A DNA stretch of 64,000 nucleotides, taken from Delphinus delphis (Eukaryota; Chordata; Mammalia; Artiodactyla; Delphinidae). Below, in pieces: positions 40,514-54,377 of the stretch; position 1 is the stretch's first letter, and every line of letters begins with the position of its first letter. The stretch spans positions 124,001-188,000 of the forward strand of contig NW_027192659.1 in the NCBI RefSeq assembly GCF_949987515.2. The letters run 5' to 3'. The notes under the pieces were generated by a model, which was not told the origin of the DNA, searched no databases, and saw only the letters and a program-made list of their open reading frames with translations. Both the position numbers and the translations under genes were made by a program.

Positions 40514-42092
40514 TTGGCCAAAAAGGGCGTATGCGTTTTTTCCTGAATATATTCAGGAAAAAACGCATACGCCCTTTTTGGCCAAGTGCATCATTGTGGA
40601 CGTTCTGCCTCTTTTCCTATGCTTTCAATGCAATTCCTGTCTACCTCCTGAAATCGGTTTCCTGCAATTCTGCCCCGCTTTCAAGTCCTCTTGGCAGCCT
40701 TACTTCAGTCTATTTATGGACGATAGCTGTCATTTATAACTCTGCAGGTTTGTGAATTACAGTGCCCCTGAGCTCCTTTCTTCACCTCGCTTTCTTTTGA
40801 GCTGGCCGCAACACCGCAGGATGGCTTCAGGCCCTAATCTGGTTCCGGCACGGCACGCTGAGCCTTTGGTTATTTCCTCTTCCTGGTGGGAAATGAGAGT
40901 TAAATTTGCCCGTCCAGACACCTCCAGCTAGCCTCTCATTGGTTCTCGCTATTCCTGTTCATCTTCCGCAGAAATTGCAAACTGGGCCAAACAGGAGGTT
41001 AAAGGGACTGACTCTCCAAGTCGGGAGAGTGTTAGTAAAGCGTCTGGAATGTTGCACCCGAGTACCAGCATACGAAAACTGAGACATATTTGAACACGTC
41101 TCCCGTTCACATGGTTGATCATACTTGGGTTCCACATGCATGTTTTAGCTGAAGGAAGAATACCTTAAACCTGGAGAGTTGAGACCCGTGTAATGGGTAC
41201 CATGCAATATGACTTCAAAGGGTTTTCATTTGCTCACCGAACCTCTCCAATCCTATCACTGCTGCGTTTATGCCCCTGTACACACGCTTGATTCTCTTTC
41301 GGAGACATAGCAATCCATAGGTTTTAAGATACTTACTAGTCAGGTACATTCTTAGGCGTTTAATATGCGGTGTTGAGTCCATTTCGTTGAGCAAGGAGTA
41401 GCTCTTGTCTATTCTATATTTGGCTTAAGGAACTTTATCTGTGCTCATTTCAATCTCTGGTTTTATGCAGCACCCCAACTCACCTTTACCCTTAAGCAAG
41501 CATAAGTTGGTTTTCTAAATTTGAGACCCTGTTCTGTTCTGTAATTCAGTTCCTGTGTAGCCAAGTTTACATTCCGTGTATTACTGATATCTTATGATGT
41601 TTCTTTTTCTGTGTGACTTATTTCAGTTAGAATCATCATACCTGAATCCACTCATTATGCTGTTACGGGCCTGATGACATAGATTTCATTGCTGAGTGAT
41701 ACTGCATTGTACGTAAGTACCACAAGTTCTTTATCCATTTTTCACTTTCTGTGATATTGAACTTGTACGGTAAACGAGATTCTTGTAAACAGAGGCGTTC
41801 CAAACTTTGGGGTGGCTGTGTCTTTTTGATTTTAATTTCCCTAAGCTATAGGACCATAAGTGGAAGTGCCCTAGGCTCTGTTGCTTTGTTTTTTAGATGT
41901 TTCAGGAAACACCATACACTTCTCCCAAGTGGTTGTTGGCAATTTACATCCCGCCCATCAGCATAACAAGGCTCCCAGTTCTCCATGGCCTGTCCTGCCT
42001 TTCTGGATTTTACACTTTTTTCTGATGGCCCTTTTGACCAGGGGGTAGTGAGACTTCATTGTAGTGCAGATTTCCTTTGCAAGCTTGCTTGG
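40514..42092. repeat. Satellite unit 24
   Basis: 1,579 bp. Private AATTCCTGTCTACC and TATTTATGGACG. Confidence 0.9.
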
Positions 42093-43672
42093 TTGGCCAA
42101 AAAGGGCGTATGCGTTTTTTCCTGAATATATTCAGGAAAAAACGCATACGCCCTTTTTGGCCAAGTGCATCATTGTGGACGTTCTGCCTCTTTTCCTATG
42201 CTTTCAATGCAATTCCAGTCTACCTCCTGAAATCGGTTTCCTGCAATTCTGCCCCGCTTTCAAGTCCTCTTGGCAGCCTTACTTCAGTCTATTTTTGGAC
42301 GATAGCTGTCATTTATAACTCTGCAGGTTTGTGAATTACAGTGCCCCTGAGCTCCTTTCTTCAACTCGCTTTCTTGTGACCTGGCCGCAACACCGCAGGA
42401 TGGCTTCAGGCCCTAATCTGGTTCCGGCCCGGCACGCTGAGCCTTTGGTTAATTCCTCTTCCTGGTGGGAAATGAGAGTTAAATTTGCCCGTCCAGACAC
42501 CTCCAGCTAGCCTCTCATTGGTTCTCGCTATTCCTGTTCATCTTCCGCAGAAATTGCAAACTGGGCCAAACAGGAGGTTAAAGGGACTGACTCTCCAAAT
42601 GGGGAGAGTGTTAGTAAAGCGTCTGGAATGTTGCACCCGAGTACCAGGGGAGGAAAACTGAGACATATTTGAACACATCTCCCGATCACATGGTTGATCA
42701 TACTCTGGGTTCCACATGCATATTTTAGCTGAAGGAAGAATACCTTAAACCTGGGTAGTTGAAACCCGTGGAATGGGTACCATGCAATATGACTTCAAAG
42801 GGTCTTCATTTGCTCACCGAACCTCTCCAATACTATCACTGCTGCGTTTATGCCCCTGTACACATGCTTGATTCTCTTTCGGAGACATAGCAATCCATAG
42901 GTTTTAAGATACTTACTAGTCAGGTACATTCTTAGGCGTTTAATATGGGGTGTTGAGTCCATTTCGTTGAGCAAGGAGTAGCTCTTGTCTATTCCATATT
43001 TGGCTTAAGGAACTTTATCTGTGCTCATTTCAATCTCTGGTTTTATGCAGCACCCCAACTCACCTTTCCCCTTAAGCAAGCATAAGTTGATTTTCTAAAT
43101 TTGAGAACCTGTTCTGTTCTGTAATTCAGTTCCTGTGTAGCCAAGTTTACATTCCGTGTATTACAGATATCTTATGATGTTTCTTTTCCTGTGTGACTTA
43201 TTTCAGTTAGAATCAACGTACCTGAATCCACTCATGATGCTGCTACGGGCCTGATGACATAGATTTCATTGCTGAGTGATACTGCATTGTACGTAAGTAC
43301 CACAAGTTCTTTATCCATTTTTCACTTTCTGTGATATTGAACTTGTACGGTAAACGAGGTTCTTGTAAACAGAGGCGTCCCAAACTTTGGGGTGGCTGTG
43401 TCTTTTTGATTTTAATTTCCCTAAGCTATAGGACCATAAGTGGAAGTGCCCTAGGCTCTGTTGCTTTGTTTTTTAGATGTTTCAGGAAACAGCATACACT
43501 TCCCCTGAGTTTCTGTTGGTAATTTACATCCCGCCCATCAGCATAACAAGGCTCCCAGTTGTCCATGGCCTGTCCTGCCTTTCTGGATTTTACACTTTTT
43601 TCAGATGGCCCTTTTGACCGGGGGGAAGTGAGACTTCATTGTAGTGCAGATTTCCTTTGCAAGCTTGCTTGG
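42093..43672. repeat. Satellite unit 25
   Basis: 1,580 bp. The tail matches unit 21 (ATCAACGTACC, ACTTCCCCTGAGTTTCTG). Confidence 0.9.
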
Positions 43673-45251
43673 TTGGCCAAAAAGGGCGTATGCGTTTTTT
43701 CCTGAATATATTCAGGAAAAAACGCATACGCCCTTTTTGGCCAAGTGCATCATTGTGGACGTTCTGCCTCTTTTCCTATGCTTTCAATGCAATTCCAGTC
43801 TACCTCCTGAAATCGGTTTCCTGCAATTCTGCCCTGCTTTCAAGTCCTCTTGGCAGCCTTACTTCAGTCTATTTTTGGACGATAGCTGTCATTTATAACT
43901 CTGCAGGTTTGTGAATTACAGTGCCCCTGAGCTCCTTTCTTCAGCTGGCTTTCTTGTGACCTGGCCGCAACACCGCAGGATGGCTTCAGGCCCTAATCTG
44001 GTTCCGGCACGGCACGCTGAGCCTTTCGTTATTTCCTATTCCTGGTGGGAAATGAGAGTTAAATTTGCCCGTCCAGACACCTCCAGCTAGTCTCTCATTG
44101 GTTCTCGCTATTCCTGTTCATCTTCTGCAGAAATTGCAAACTGGGCCAAACAGGAGGTTAAAGGGACTGACTCTCCAAGTGGGGAGAGTGTTAGTAAAGC
44201 GTCTGGAATGTTGCACCCGAGTATCAGGGGAGGAAAACTGAGACATATTTGAACACGTCTCCCGTTCAAATGGTTGATCATACTTGGGTTCCACATGCAT
44301 GTTTTAGCTGAAGGAAGAATACCTTAAACCTGGAGAGTTGAGACCCGTGGAATGGGTACCATGCAATATGACTTCAAAGGGTCTTCATTTGCTCACCGAA
44401 CCTCTCCAATCCTATCACTGCTGCGTTTATGCCACTGTACACATGCTTGATTCTCTTTTGGAGACATAGCAATCCATAAGTTTTAAGATACTTACTAGTC
44501 AGGTACATTCTTAGGCGTTTAATATGCGGTGTTGAGTCCATTTCGTTGAGCAAGAAGTAGCTCTTGTCTATTCCATATTTGACTTAAGGAACTTTATCTG
44601 TGCTCATTTCAATCTCTGGTTTTATGCAGCACCCCAACTCACCTTTACCCTTAAGCAAGCATAAGTTGGTTTTCTAAATTTGAGACCCTGTTCTGTTCTG
44701 TAATTCAGTTCCTGTGTAGCCAAGTTTCCATTCCGTGTATTACTGATATCTTATGATGTTTCTTTTTCTGTGTGACTTATTTCAGTTAGAATCATCATAC
44801 CTGAATCCACTCATTGTGATGATAAGGGCCTGATGACATAGATTTCATTGCTGAGTGATATTGCTTTGTAAGTAAATACCACAACTTCTTTATCCATTTT
44901 TCACTTTCTGCGATGTTGAACTTGTACTGTAAACGAGGTTCCTGTAAACAGAGGCGTCCCAATCTTTGGGGTGGCTGTGTCTTTTTGATTTTAATTTCCC
45001 TAAGCTATAGGACCATAAGTGGCAGTGCCCTAGGCTCTGTTGCTTTGTTTTTTAGATGTTTCAGGAAACACCATACACTTCTCCCGAGTGTCTGTTGGCA
45101 ATTTACATCCCGCCCATCAGCATAACAAGGCTCCCAGTTCTCCATGGCCTGTCCTGCCTTTCTGGATTTTACACTTTTTTCAGATGGCCCTTTTGACCGG
45201 GGGGAAGTGAGACTTCATTGTAGTGCAGATTTCCTTTGCAAGCTTGCTTGG
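43673..45251. repeat. Satellite unit 26
   Basis: 1,579 bp. Private TGCCCTGCTTTC and GTGATGATAAGG. Confidence 0.9.
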
Positions 45252-46485
45252 TTGGCCAAAAAGGGCGTATGCGTTTTTTCCTGAATATATTCAGGAATAA
45301 TTTGCCCGTCCAGACACCTCCAGCTAGCCTCTCATTGGTTCTCGCTATTCCTGTTCATCTTCCGCAGAAATTGCAAACTGGGCCAAACAGGAGGTTAAAG
45401 GCGCTCACTCTCCAAGTGGGGAGAGTGTTAGTAAAGCGTCTGGAATGTTGCACCCGAGTATCAGGGGAGGAAAACTGAGACATATTTGAACACGTCTCCC
45501 GTTCACATGGTTGATCATACTTGGGTTCCACATGCATGTTTTAGCTGAAGGAAGAATACCTTAAACCTGGAGAGTTGAGACCCGTGGAATGGGTACCATG
45601 CAGTATGACTTCAAAGGGTCTTCATTTGCTCACCGAACCTCTCCAATCCTATCACTGCTGCGTTTATGCCCCTGTACACATGCTTGATTCTCTTTTGGAG
45701 ACATAGCAATCCATAGGTTTTACGATACTTACTAGTCAGGTACATTCTTAGGCGTTTAATATGCGGTGTTGAGTCCATTTCGTTGAGCAAGGAGTAGCTC
45801 TTGTCTATTCCATATTTGACTTAAGGAACTTTATCTGTGCTCATTTCAATCTCTGGTTTTATGCAGCACCCCAACTCACCTTTACCCTTAAGCAAGCATA
45901 AGTTGGTTTTCTAAATTTGAGACCCTGTTCTGTTCTGTAATTCAGTTCCTGTGTAGCCAAGTTTACATTCCGTGTATTACTGATATCTTATGATGTTTTT
46001 TTTCTGTGTGACTTATTTCAGTTAGAATCATCATACCTGAATCCACTCATTGTGATGCTAAGGGCCTGATGACATAGATTTCATTGCTGAGTGATATTGC
46101 TTTCTAAGTAAATACCACAACTTCTTTATCCATTTTTCACTTTCTGCGATGTTGAACTTGTACTGTAAACGAGGTTCTTGTAAACAGAGGCATCCCAAAC
46201 TTTGGGGTGGCTGTGTCTTTTTAATTTTAATTTCCCTAAGCTATAGGACCATAAGTGGCAGTGCCCTAGGCTCTGTTGCTTTGTTTTTTAGATGTTTCAG
46301 GAAACACCATACACTTCTCCCGAGTGTCTGTTGGCAGTTTACATCCCGCCCATCAGCATAACAAGGCTCCCAGTTGTCCATGGCCTGTTGCCTTTCTGGA
46401 TTTTACACTTTTTTCAGATGGCCCTTTTGACCGGGGGGAAGTGAGACTTCATTGTAGTGCAGATTTCCTTTGCAAGCTTGCTTGG
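45252..46485. repeat. Satellite unit 27 with 345-bp deletion
   Basis: 1,234 bp. The left palindrome arm and 10 bp of the right arm (to 45,297) are present, then one extra T, then sequence normally found about 350 bp further on (AATTTGCCCGTCC). All 26 other palindrome-flank bases and the conserved ~190-bp segment are missing. Confidence 0.93.
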
Positions 46486-48063
46486 TTGGCCAAAAAGGGC
46501 GTATGCGTTTTTTCCTGAATATATTCAGGAAAAAACGCATACGCCCTTTTTGGCCAAGTGCATCATTGTGGACGTTCTGCCTCTTTTCCTATGCTTTCAA
46601 TGCAATTCCAGTCTACCTCCTGAAATCGGTTTCCTGCAATTCTGCCCCGCTTTCAAGTCCTCTTGGCAGCCTTACTTCAGTCTATTTTTGGACGATAGCT
46701 GTCATTTATAACTCTGCAGGTTTGTGAATTACAGTGCCCCTGAGCTCCTTTCTTCAACTCGCTTTCTTGTGACCTGGCCGCAACACCGCAGGATGGCTTC
46801 AGGCCCTAATCTGGTTCCGGCCCGGCATGCTGAGCCTTTGGTTAATTCCTCTTCCTGGTGGGAAATGAGAGTTAAATTTGCCCGTCCAGACACCTCCAGC
46901 TAGCCTCTCATTGGTTCTTGCTATTCCTGTTCATCTTCCGTAGAAATTGCAAACTGGGCCAAACAGGAGGTTAAAGGGACTGACTCTCCAAGTGGGGAGA
47001 GTGTTAGTAAAGCGTCTGGAATGTTGCACCCGAGTACCAGGGGAGGAAAACTGAGACATATTTGAACACGTCTCCCGATCACATGGTTGATCATACTCTA
47101 GGTTCCACATGCATGTTTTAGCTGAAGGAAGAATACCTTAAACCTGGGTAGTTGAAACCCGTGGAATGGGTACCATGCAATATGACTTCAAAGGGTCTTC
47201 ATTTGCTCACCGAACCTCTCCAATCCTATGACTGCTGCGTTTATGCCCCTGTACACATGCTTGATTCTCTTTCGGAGACATAGCAATCCATAGGTTTTAA
47301 GATACTTACAAGTCAGGTACATTCTTAGGCGTTTAATATGCGGTGTTGAGTCCATTTCGTTGAGCAAGGAGTAGCTCTTGTCTATTCCATATTTGGCTTA
47401 AGGAACTTTATCTGTGCTCATTTCAATCTCTGGTTTTATGCAGCACCCCAACTCACCTTTACCCTTAAGCAAGCATAAGTTGTTTTTCTAAATTTGAGAC
47501 CCTGTTCTGTTCTGTAATTCAGTTCCTGTGTAGCCAAGTTTCCATTCCGTGTATTACTGATATCTTATGATGTTTCTTTTTCTGTGTGACTTATTTCAGT
47601 TAGAATCATCGTACCTGAATCCACTCATTGTGCTGCTAAGGGCCTGATGACATAGATTTCATTGCTGAGTGATATTGCTTTCTAAGTGAATACCACAACT
47701 TCTTTATCCATTTTTCACTTTCTGCGATGTTGAACTTGTACTGTAAACGAGGTTCTTGTAAACAGAGCCGTTCCAAACTTTGGGGTGGCTGTGTCTTTTT
47801 GATTTTAATTTCCCTAAGCTATAGGACCATAAGTGGAAGTGCCCTAGGCTCTGTTGCTTTGTTTTTTAGATGTTTCAGGAAACACCATACACTTCTCCCA
47901 AGTGTCTGTTGGCAATTTACATCCCACCCATCAGCATAACAAGGCTCCCAGTTCTCCATGGCCTGTTGCCTTTCTGGATTTTACACTTTTTTCTGATGGC
48001 CCTTTTGACCGGGGGGAAGTGAGACTTCATTGTAGTGCAGATTTCCTTTGCAAGCTTGCTTGG
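46486..48063. repeat. Satellite unit 28
   Basis: 1,578 bp with a perfect palindrome. Private TTCCGTAGAAATTG near 46,940. Confidence 0.9.
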
Positions 48064-49642
48064 TTGGCCAAAAAGGGCGTATGCGTTTTTTCCTGAATAT
48101 ATTCAGGAAAAAACGCATACGCCCTTTTTGGCCAAGTGCATCATTGTGGACGTTCTGCCTCTTTTCCTATGCTTTCAATGCAATTCCAGTCTACCTCCTG
48201 AAATCGGTTTCCTGCAATTCTGCCCCGCTTTCAAGTCCTCTTGGCAGCCTTACTTCAGTCTATTTTTGGACGATAGCTGTCATTTATAACTCTGCAGGTT
48301 TGTGAATTACAGTGCCCCTGAGCTCCTTTCTTCAACTCGCTTTCTTGTGACCTGCCCGCAACACCGCAGGATGGCTTCAGGCCCTAATCTGGTTCCGGCC
48401 CGGCATGCTGAGCCTTTGGTTAATTCCTCTTCCTGGTGGGAAATGAGAGTTAAATTTGCCCGTCCAGACACCTCCAGCTAGCCTCTCATTGGTTCTCGCT
48501 ATTCCTGTTCATCTTCCGCAGAAATTGCAAACTGGGCCAAACAGGAGGTTAAAGGCGCTGACTCTCCAAGTGGGGAGAGTGTTAGTAAAGCGTCTGGAAT
48601 GTTGCACCCGAGTATCAGGGGAGGAAAACTGAGACATATTTGAACACGTCTCCCGTTCACATGGTTGATCATACTTGGGTTCCACATGCATGTTTTAGCT
48701 GAAGGAAGAATACCTTAAACCTGGAGAGTTGAGACCCGTGGAATGGGTACCATGCAGTATGACTTCAAAGGGTCTTCATTTGCTCACCGAACCTCTCCAA
48801 TCCTATCACTGCTGCGTTTATGCCCCTGTACACATGCTTGATTCTCTTTTGGAGACATAGCAATCCATAGGTTTTACGATACTTACTAGTCAGGTACATT
48901 CTTAGGCGTTTAATATGCGGTGTTGAGTCCATTTCATTGAGCAAGGAGTAGCTCTTGTCTATTCCATATTTGACTTAAGGAACTTTATCTGTGCTCATTT
49001 CAATCTCTGGTTTTATGCAGCACCCCAACTCACCTTTACCCTTAAGCAAGCATAAGTTGGTTTTCTAAATTTGAGACCCTGTTCTGTTCTGTAATTCAGT
49101 TCCTGTGTAGCCAAGTTTACATTCCGTGTATTACTGATATCTTATGATGTTTCTTTTTCTGTGTGACTTATTTCAGTTAGAATCATCATACCTGAATCCA
49201 CTCATTGTGATGCTAAGGGCCTGATGACATAGATTTCATTGCTGAGTGATATTGCTTTGTAAGTAAATACCACAACTTCTTTATCCATTTTTCACTTTCT
49301 GCGATGTTGAACTTGTACTGTAAACGAGGTTCTTGTAAACAGAGGCGTCCCAAACTTTGGGGTGGCTGTGTCTTTTTGATTTTAATTTCCCTAAGCTATA
49401 GGACCATAAGTGGCAGTGCCCTAGGCTCTGTTGCTTTGTTTTTTAGATGTTTCAGGAAACACCATACACTTCTCCCGAGTGTCTGTTGGCAATTTACATC
49501 CCGCCCATCAGCATAACAAGGCTCCCAGTTGTCCATGGCCTGTCCTGCCTTTCTGGATTTTACACTTTTTTCAGATGGCCCTTTTGACCGGGGGGAAGTG
49601 AGACTTCATTGTAGTGCAGATTTCCTTTGCAAGCTTGCTTGG
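48064..49642. repeat. Satellite unit 29
   Basis: 1,579 bp. Carries GAGTATCAGGGG and CATGCAGTATGAC, also seen in the deleted unit 27. Confidence 0.9.
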
Positions 49643-51219
49643 TTGGCCAAAAAGGGCGTATGCGTTTTTTCCTGAATATATTCAGGAAAAAACGCATACG
49701 CCCTTTTTGGCCAAGTGCATCATTGTGGACGTTCTGCCTCTTTTCCTATGCTTTCAAAGCAATTCCAGTCTACCTCCTGAAATCGGTTTCCTGCAATTCT
49801 GCCCCGCTTTCAAGTCCTCTTGGCAGCCTTACTTCAGTCTATTTTTGGACGATAGCTGTCATTTATAACTCTGCAGGTTTGTGAATTACAGTGCCCCTGA
49901 GCTCCTTTCTTCAACTCGCTTTCTTGTGACCTGGCCGCAACACCGCAGGATGGCTTCAGGCCCTAATCTGGTTCCGGACCGGCATGCTGAGCCTTTGGTT
50001 AATTCCTCTTCCTGGTGGGAAATGAGAGTTAAATTTGCCCGTCCAGACACCTCCAGCTAGCCTCTCATTGGTTCTCGCTATTCCTGTTCATCTTCCGCAG
50101 AAATTGCAAACTGGGCCAAACAGGAGGTTAAAGGCGCTGACTCTCCAAGTGGGGAGAGTGTTAGTAAAGCGTCTGGAATGTTGCACCCGAGTACCAGGGG
50201 AGGAAAACTGAGACATATTTGAACACGTCTCCCGTTCACATGGTTGATCATACTTGGGTTCCACATGCATGTTTTAGCTGAAGGAAGAATACCTTAAACC
50301 TGGAGAGTTGAGACCCGTGTAATGGGTACCATGCAATATGACTTCAAAGGGTCTTCATTTGCTCACCGAACCTCTCCAATCCTATCACTGCTGCGTTTAT
50401 GCCCCTGTACACATGCTTGATTCTCTTTTGGAGACATAGCAATCCATAGGTTTTACGATACTTACTAGTCAGGTACATTCTTAGGCGTTTAATATGCGGT
50501 GTTGAGTCCATTTCGTTGAGCAAGGAGTAGCTCTTGTCTATTTCATATTTGACTTAAGGAACTTTATCTGTGCTCATTTCAATCTCTGGTTTTATGCAGC
50601 ACCCCAACTCACCTTTACCCTTAAGCAAGCATAAGTTGGTTTTCTAAATTTGAGACCCTGTTCTGTTCTGTAATTCAGTTCCTGTGTAGCCAAGTTTACA
50701 TTCCGTGTATTACTGATATCTTATGATGTTTCTTTTTCTGTGTGACTTATTTCAGTTAGAATCATCATACCTGAATCCACTCATTGTGATGCTAAGGGCC
50801 TGATGACATAGATTTCATTGCTGAGTGATATTGCTTTGTAAGTGAATACCACAACTTCTTTATCCATTTTTCACTTTCTGCGATGTTGAACTTGTACTGT
50901 AAACGAGGTTCTTGTAAACAGAGCCGTTCCAAACTTTGGGGTGGCTGTGTCTTTTTGATTTTAATTTCCCTAAGCTATAGGACCATAAGTGGAAGTGCCC
51001 TAGGCTCTGTTGCTTTGTTTTTTAGATGTTTCAGGAAACACCATACACTTCTCCCAAGTGTATGTTGGCAATTTACATCCCGCCCATCAGCATAACAAGG
51101 CTCCCAGTTCTCAATGGCCTGTTGCCTTTCTGGATATTACACTTTTTTCAGATGGCCCTTTTGACCGGGGGGAAGTGAGACTTCATTGTAGTGCAGATTT
51201 CCTTTGCAAGCTTGCTTGG
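49643..51219. repeat. Satellite unit 30
   Basis: 1,577 bp. Private TTTCAAAGCAATTCC. The three-unit repeat begins in its tail, near 50,926. Confidence 0.9.
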
Positions 51220-52799
51220 TTGGCCAAAAAGGGCGTATGCGTTTTTTCCTGAATATATTCAGGAAAAAACGCATACGCCCTTTTTGGCCAAGTGCATCAT
51301 TGTGGACGTTCTGCCTCTTTTCCTATGCTTTCAATGCAATTCCAGTCTACCTCCTGAAATCGGTTTCCTGCAATTCTGCCCCGCTTTCAAGTCCTCTTGG
51401 CAGCCTTACTTCAGTCTATTTTTGGACGATAGCTGTCATTTATAACTCTGCAGGTTTGTGAATTACAGTGCCCCTGAGCTCCTCTCTTCAACTCGCTTTC
51501 TTTTGAGCTGGCCGCAACACCGCAGGATGGCTTCAGGCCCTAATCTTATTCCGGCACGGCATGCTGAGCCTTTGGTTAATTCCTCTTCCTGGTGGGAAAT
51601 GAGAGTTAAATTTGCCCGTCCAGACACCTCCAGCTAGTCTCTCATTGGTTCTCGCTATTCCTGTTCATCTTCCGCAGAAATTGCAAACTGGGCCAAACAG
51701 GAGGTTAAAGGGACTGACTCTCCAAGTGGGGAGAGTGTTAGTAAAGCGTCTGGAATGTTGCACCCGAGTACCAGGGGAGGAAAACTGAGACATATTTGAA
51801 CACGTCTCCCGATCACATGGTTGATCATACTCTAGGTTCCACATGCATGTTTTATCTGAAGGAAGAATACCTTAAACCTGGGTAGTTGAAACCCGTGGAA
51901 TGGGTACCATGCAATATGACTTCAAAGGGTCTCCATTTGCTCACCGAACCTCTCCAATCCTATCACTGCTGCGTTTATGCCCCTGTACACATGCTTGATT
52001 CTCTTTCGGAGACATAACAATCCATAGGTTTTAAGATACTTACTAGTCAGGTACATTCTTAGGCGTTTAATATGCGGTGTTGAGTCCATTTCGTTGAGCA
52101 AGGAGTAGCTCTTGTCTATTCCATATTTGACTTAAGGAACTTTATCTGTGCTCATTTCAATCTCTGGTTTTATGTAGCACCCCAACTCACCTTTACCCTT
52201 AAGCAAGCATAAGTTGGTTTTCTAAATTTGAGTCCCTGTTCTGTTCTGTAATTCAGTTCCTGTGTAGCCAAGTTTCCATTCCGTGTATTACTGATATCTT
52301 ATGATGTTTCTTTTTCTGTGTGACTTACTTCAGTTAGAATCATCATACCTGAATCCACTCATTGTGCTGCTAAGTGCCTGATGACACAGATTTCATTGCT
52401 GAGTGATATTGCTTTGTAAGTAAATACCACAACTTCTTTATCCATTTTTCACTTTCTGCAATGTTGAACTTGTACTGTAAACGAGGTTCTTGTAAACAGA
52501 GCCGTTCCAAACTTTGGGGTGGCTGTGTCTTTTTTATTTTAATTACCCTAAGCTATAGGACCATAAGTGGAAGTGCCCTAGGTTCTGTTGCTTTGTTTTT
52601 TAGATGTTTCAGGAAACACCATACACTTCTCCCGAGTGGTTGTCGGCAATTTACATCCCGCCCATCAGCATAACAAGGCTCCCAGTTCTCCATGGCCTGT
52701 CCTGCCTTTCTGGATTTTACACTTTTTTCAGATGGCCCTTTTGACCGGGGGGAAGTGAGACTTCATTGTAGTGCAGATTTCCTTTGCAAGCTTGCTTGG
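51220..52799. repeat. Satellite unit 31 (trimer A)
   Basis: 1,580 bp. Marked by CTCCTCTCTTCAAC and TAATCTTATTCC. Confidence 0.9.
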
Positions 52800-54377
52800 T
52801 TGGCCAAAAAGGGCGTATGCTTTTTTTCCTGAATATATTCAGGAAAAAACGCATACGCCCTTTTTGGCCAAGTGCATCATTGTGGACGTTCTGCCTCTTT
52901 TCCTATGCTTTCAATGCAATTCCAGTCTACCTCCTGAAATCGGTTTCCTGCAATTCTGCCCCGCTTTCAAGTCCTCTTGGCAGCCTTACTTCAGTCTATT
53001 TTTGGACGATAGCTGTCATTTATAACTCTGCAGGTTTGTGAATTACAGTGCCCCTGAGCTCCTTTCTTCAACTCGCTTTCTTGTGACCTGGCCGCAACAC
53101 CGCAGGATGGCTTCAGGCCCTAATCTGGTTCCGGCCCAGCATGCTGAGCCTTTGGTTAATTCCTCTTCCTGGTGGGAAATGAGAGTTAAATTTGCCCGTC
53201 CAGACACCTCCAGCTAGTCTCTCATTGGTTCTCGCTATTCCTGTTCATCTTCCGCAGAAATTGCAAACTGGGCCAAACAGGAGGTTAAAGGCGCTGACTC
53301 TCCAAGTGGGGAGAGTGTTAGTAAAGCGTCTGGAATGTTGCACCCGAGTACCAGGGGAGGAAAACTGAGACATATTTGAACACGTCTCCCGTTCACATGG
53401 TTGATCATACTTGGGTTCCACATGCATGTTTTAGCTGAAGGAAGAATACCTTAAACCTGGAGAGTTGAGACCCGTGTAATGGGTACCATGCAATATGACT
53501 TCAAAGGGTCTTCATTTGCTCACCGAACCTCTCCAATCCTATCACTGCTGCGTTTATGCCCCTGTACACATGCTTGATTCTCTTTTGGAGACATAGCAAT
53601 CCATAGGTTTTACGATACTTACTAGTCAGGTACATTCTTAGGCGTTTAATATGCGGTGTTGAGTCCATTTCGTTGAGCAAGGAGTAGCTCTTGTCTATTT
53701 CATATTTGACTTAAGGAACTTTATCTGTGCTCATTTCAATCTCTGGTTTTATGCAGCACCCCAACTCACCTTTACCCTTAAGCAAGCATAAGTTGGTTTT
53801 CTAAATTTGAGACCCTGTTCTGTTCTGTAATTCAGTTCCTGTGTAGCCAAGTTTACATTCCGTGTATTACTGATATCTTATGATGTTTCTTTTTCTGTGT
53901 GACTTATTTCAGTTAGAATCATCATACCTGAATCCACTCATTGTGATGCTAAGGGCCTGATGACATAGATTTCATTGCTGAGTGATATTGCTTTGTAAGT
54001 AAATACCACAACTTCTTTATCCATTTTTCACTTTCTGCGATGTTGAACTTGTACTGTAAACGAGGTTCTTGTAAACAGAGGCGTCCCAAACTTTGGGGTG
54101 GCTGTGTCTTTTTGATTTTAATTTCCCTAAGCTATAGGACCATAAGTGGCAGTGCCCTAGGCTCTGTTGCTTTGTTTTTTAGATGTTTCAGGAAACACCA
54201 TACACTTCTCCCGAGTGTCTGTTGGCAATTAACATCCCGCCCATCAGCATTACAAGGCTCCCAGTTCTCCATGGCCTGTCCTGCCTTTCTGGATTTTACA
54301 CTTTTTTCAGATGGCCCTTTTGACCGGGGGAAGTGAGACTTCATTGTAGTGCAGATTTCCTTTGCAAGCTTGCTTGG
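52800..54377. repeat. Satellite unit 32 (trimer B)
   Basis: 1,578 bp. Palindrome mismatch, T at 52,821, shared with unit 35. Confidence 0.9.
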
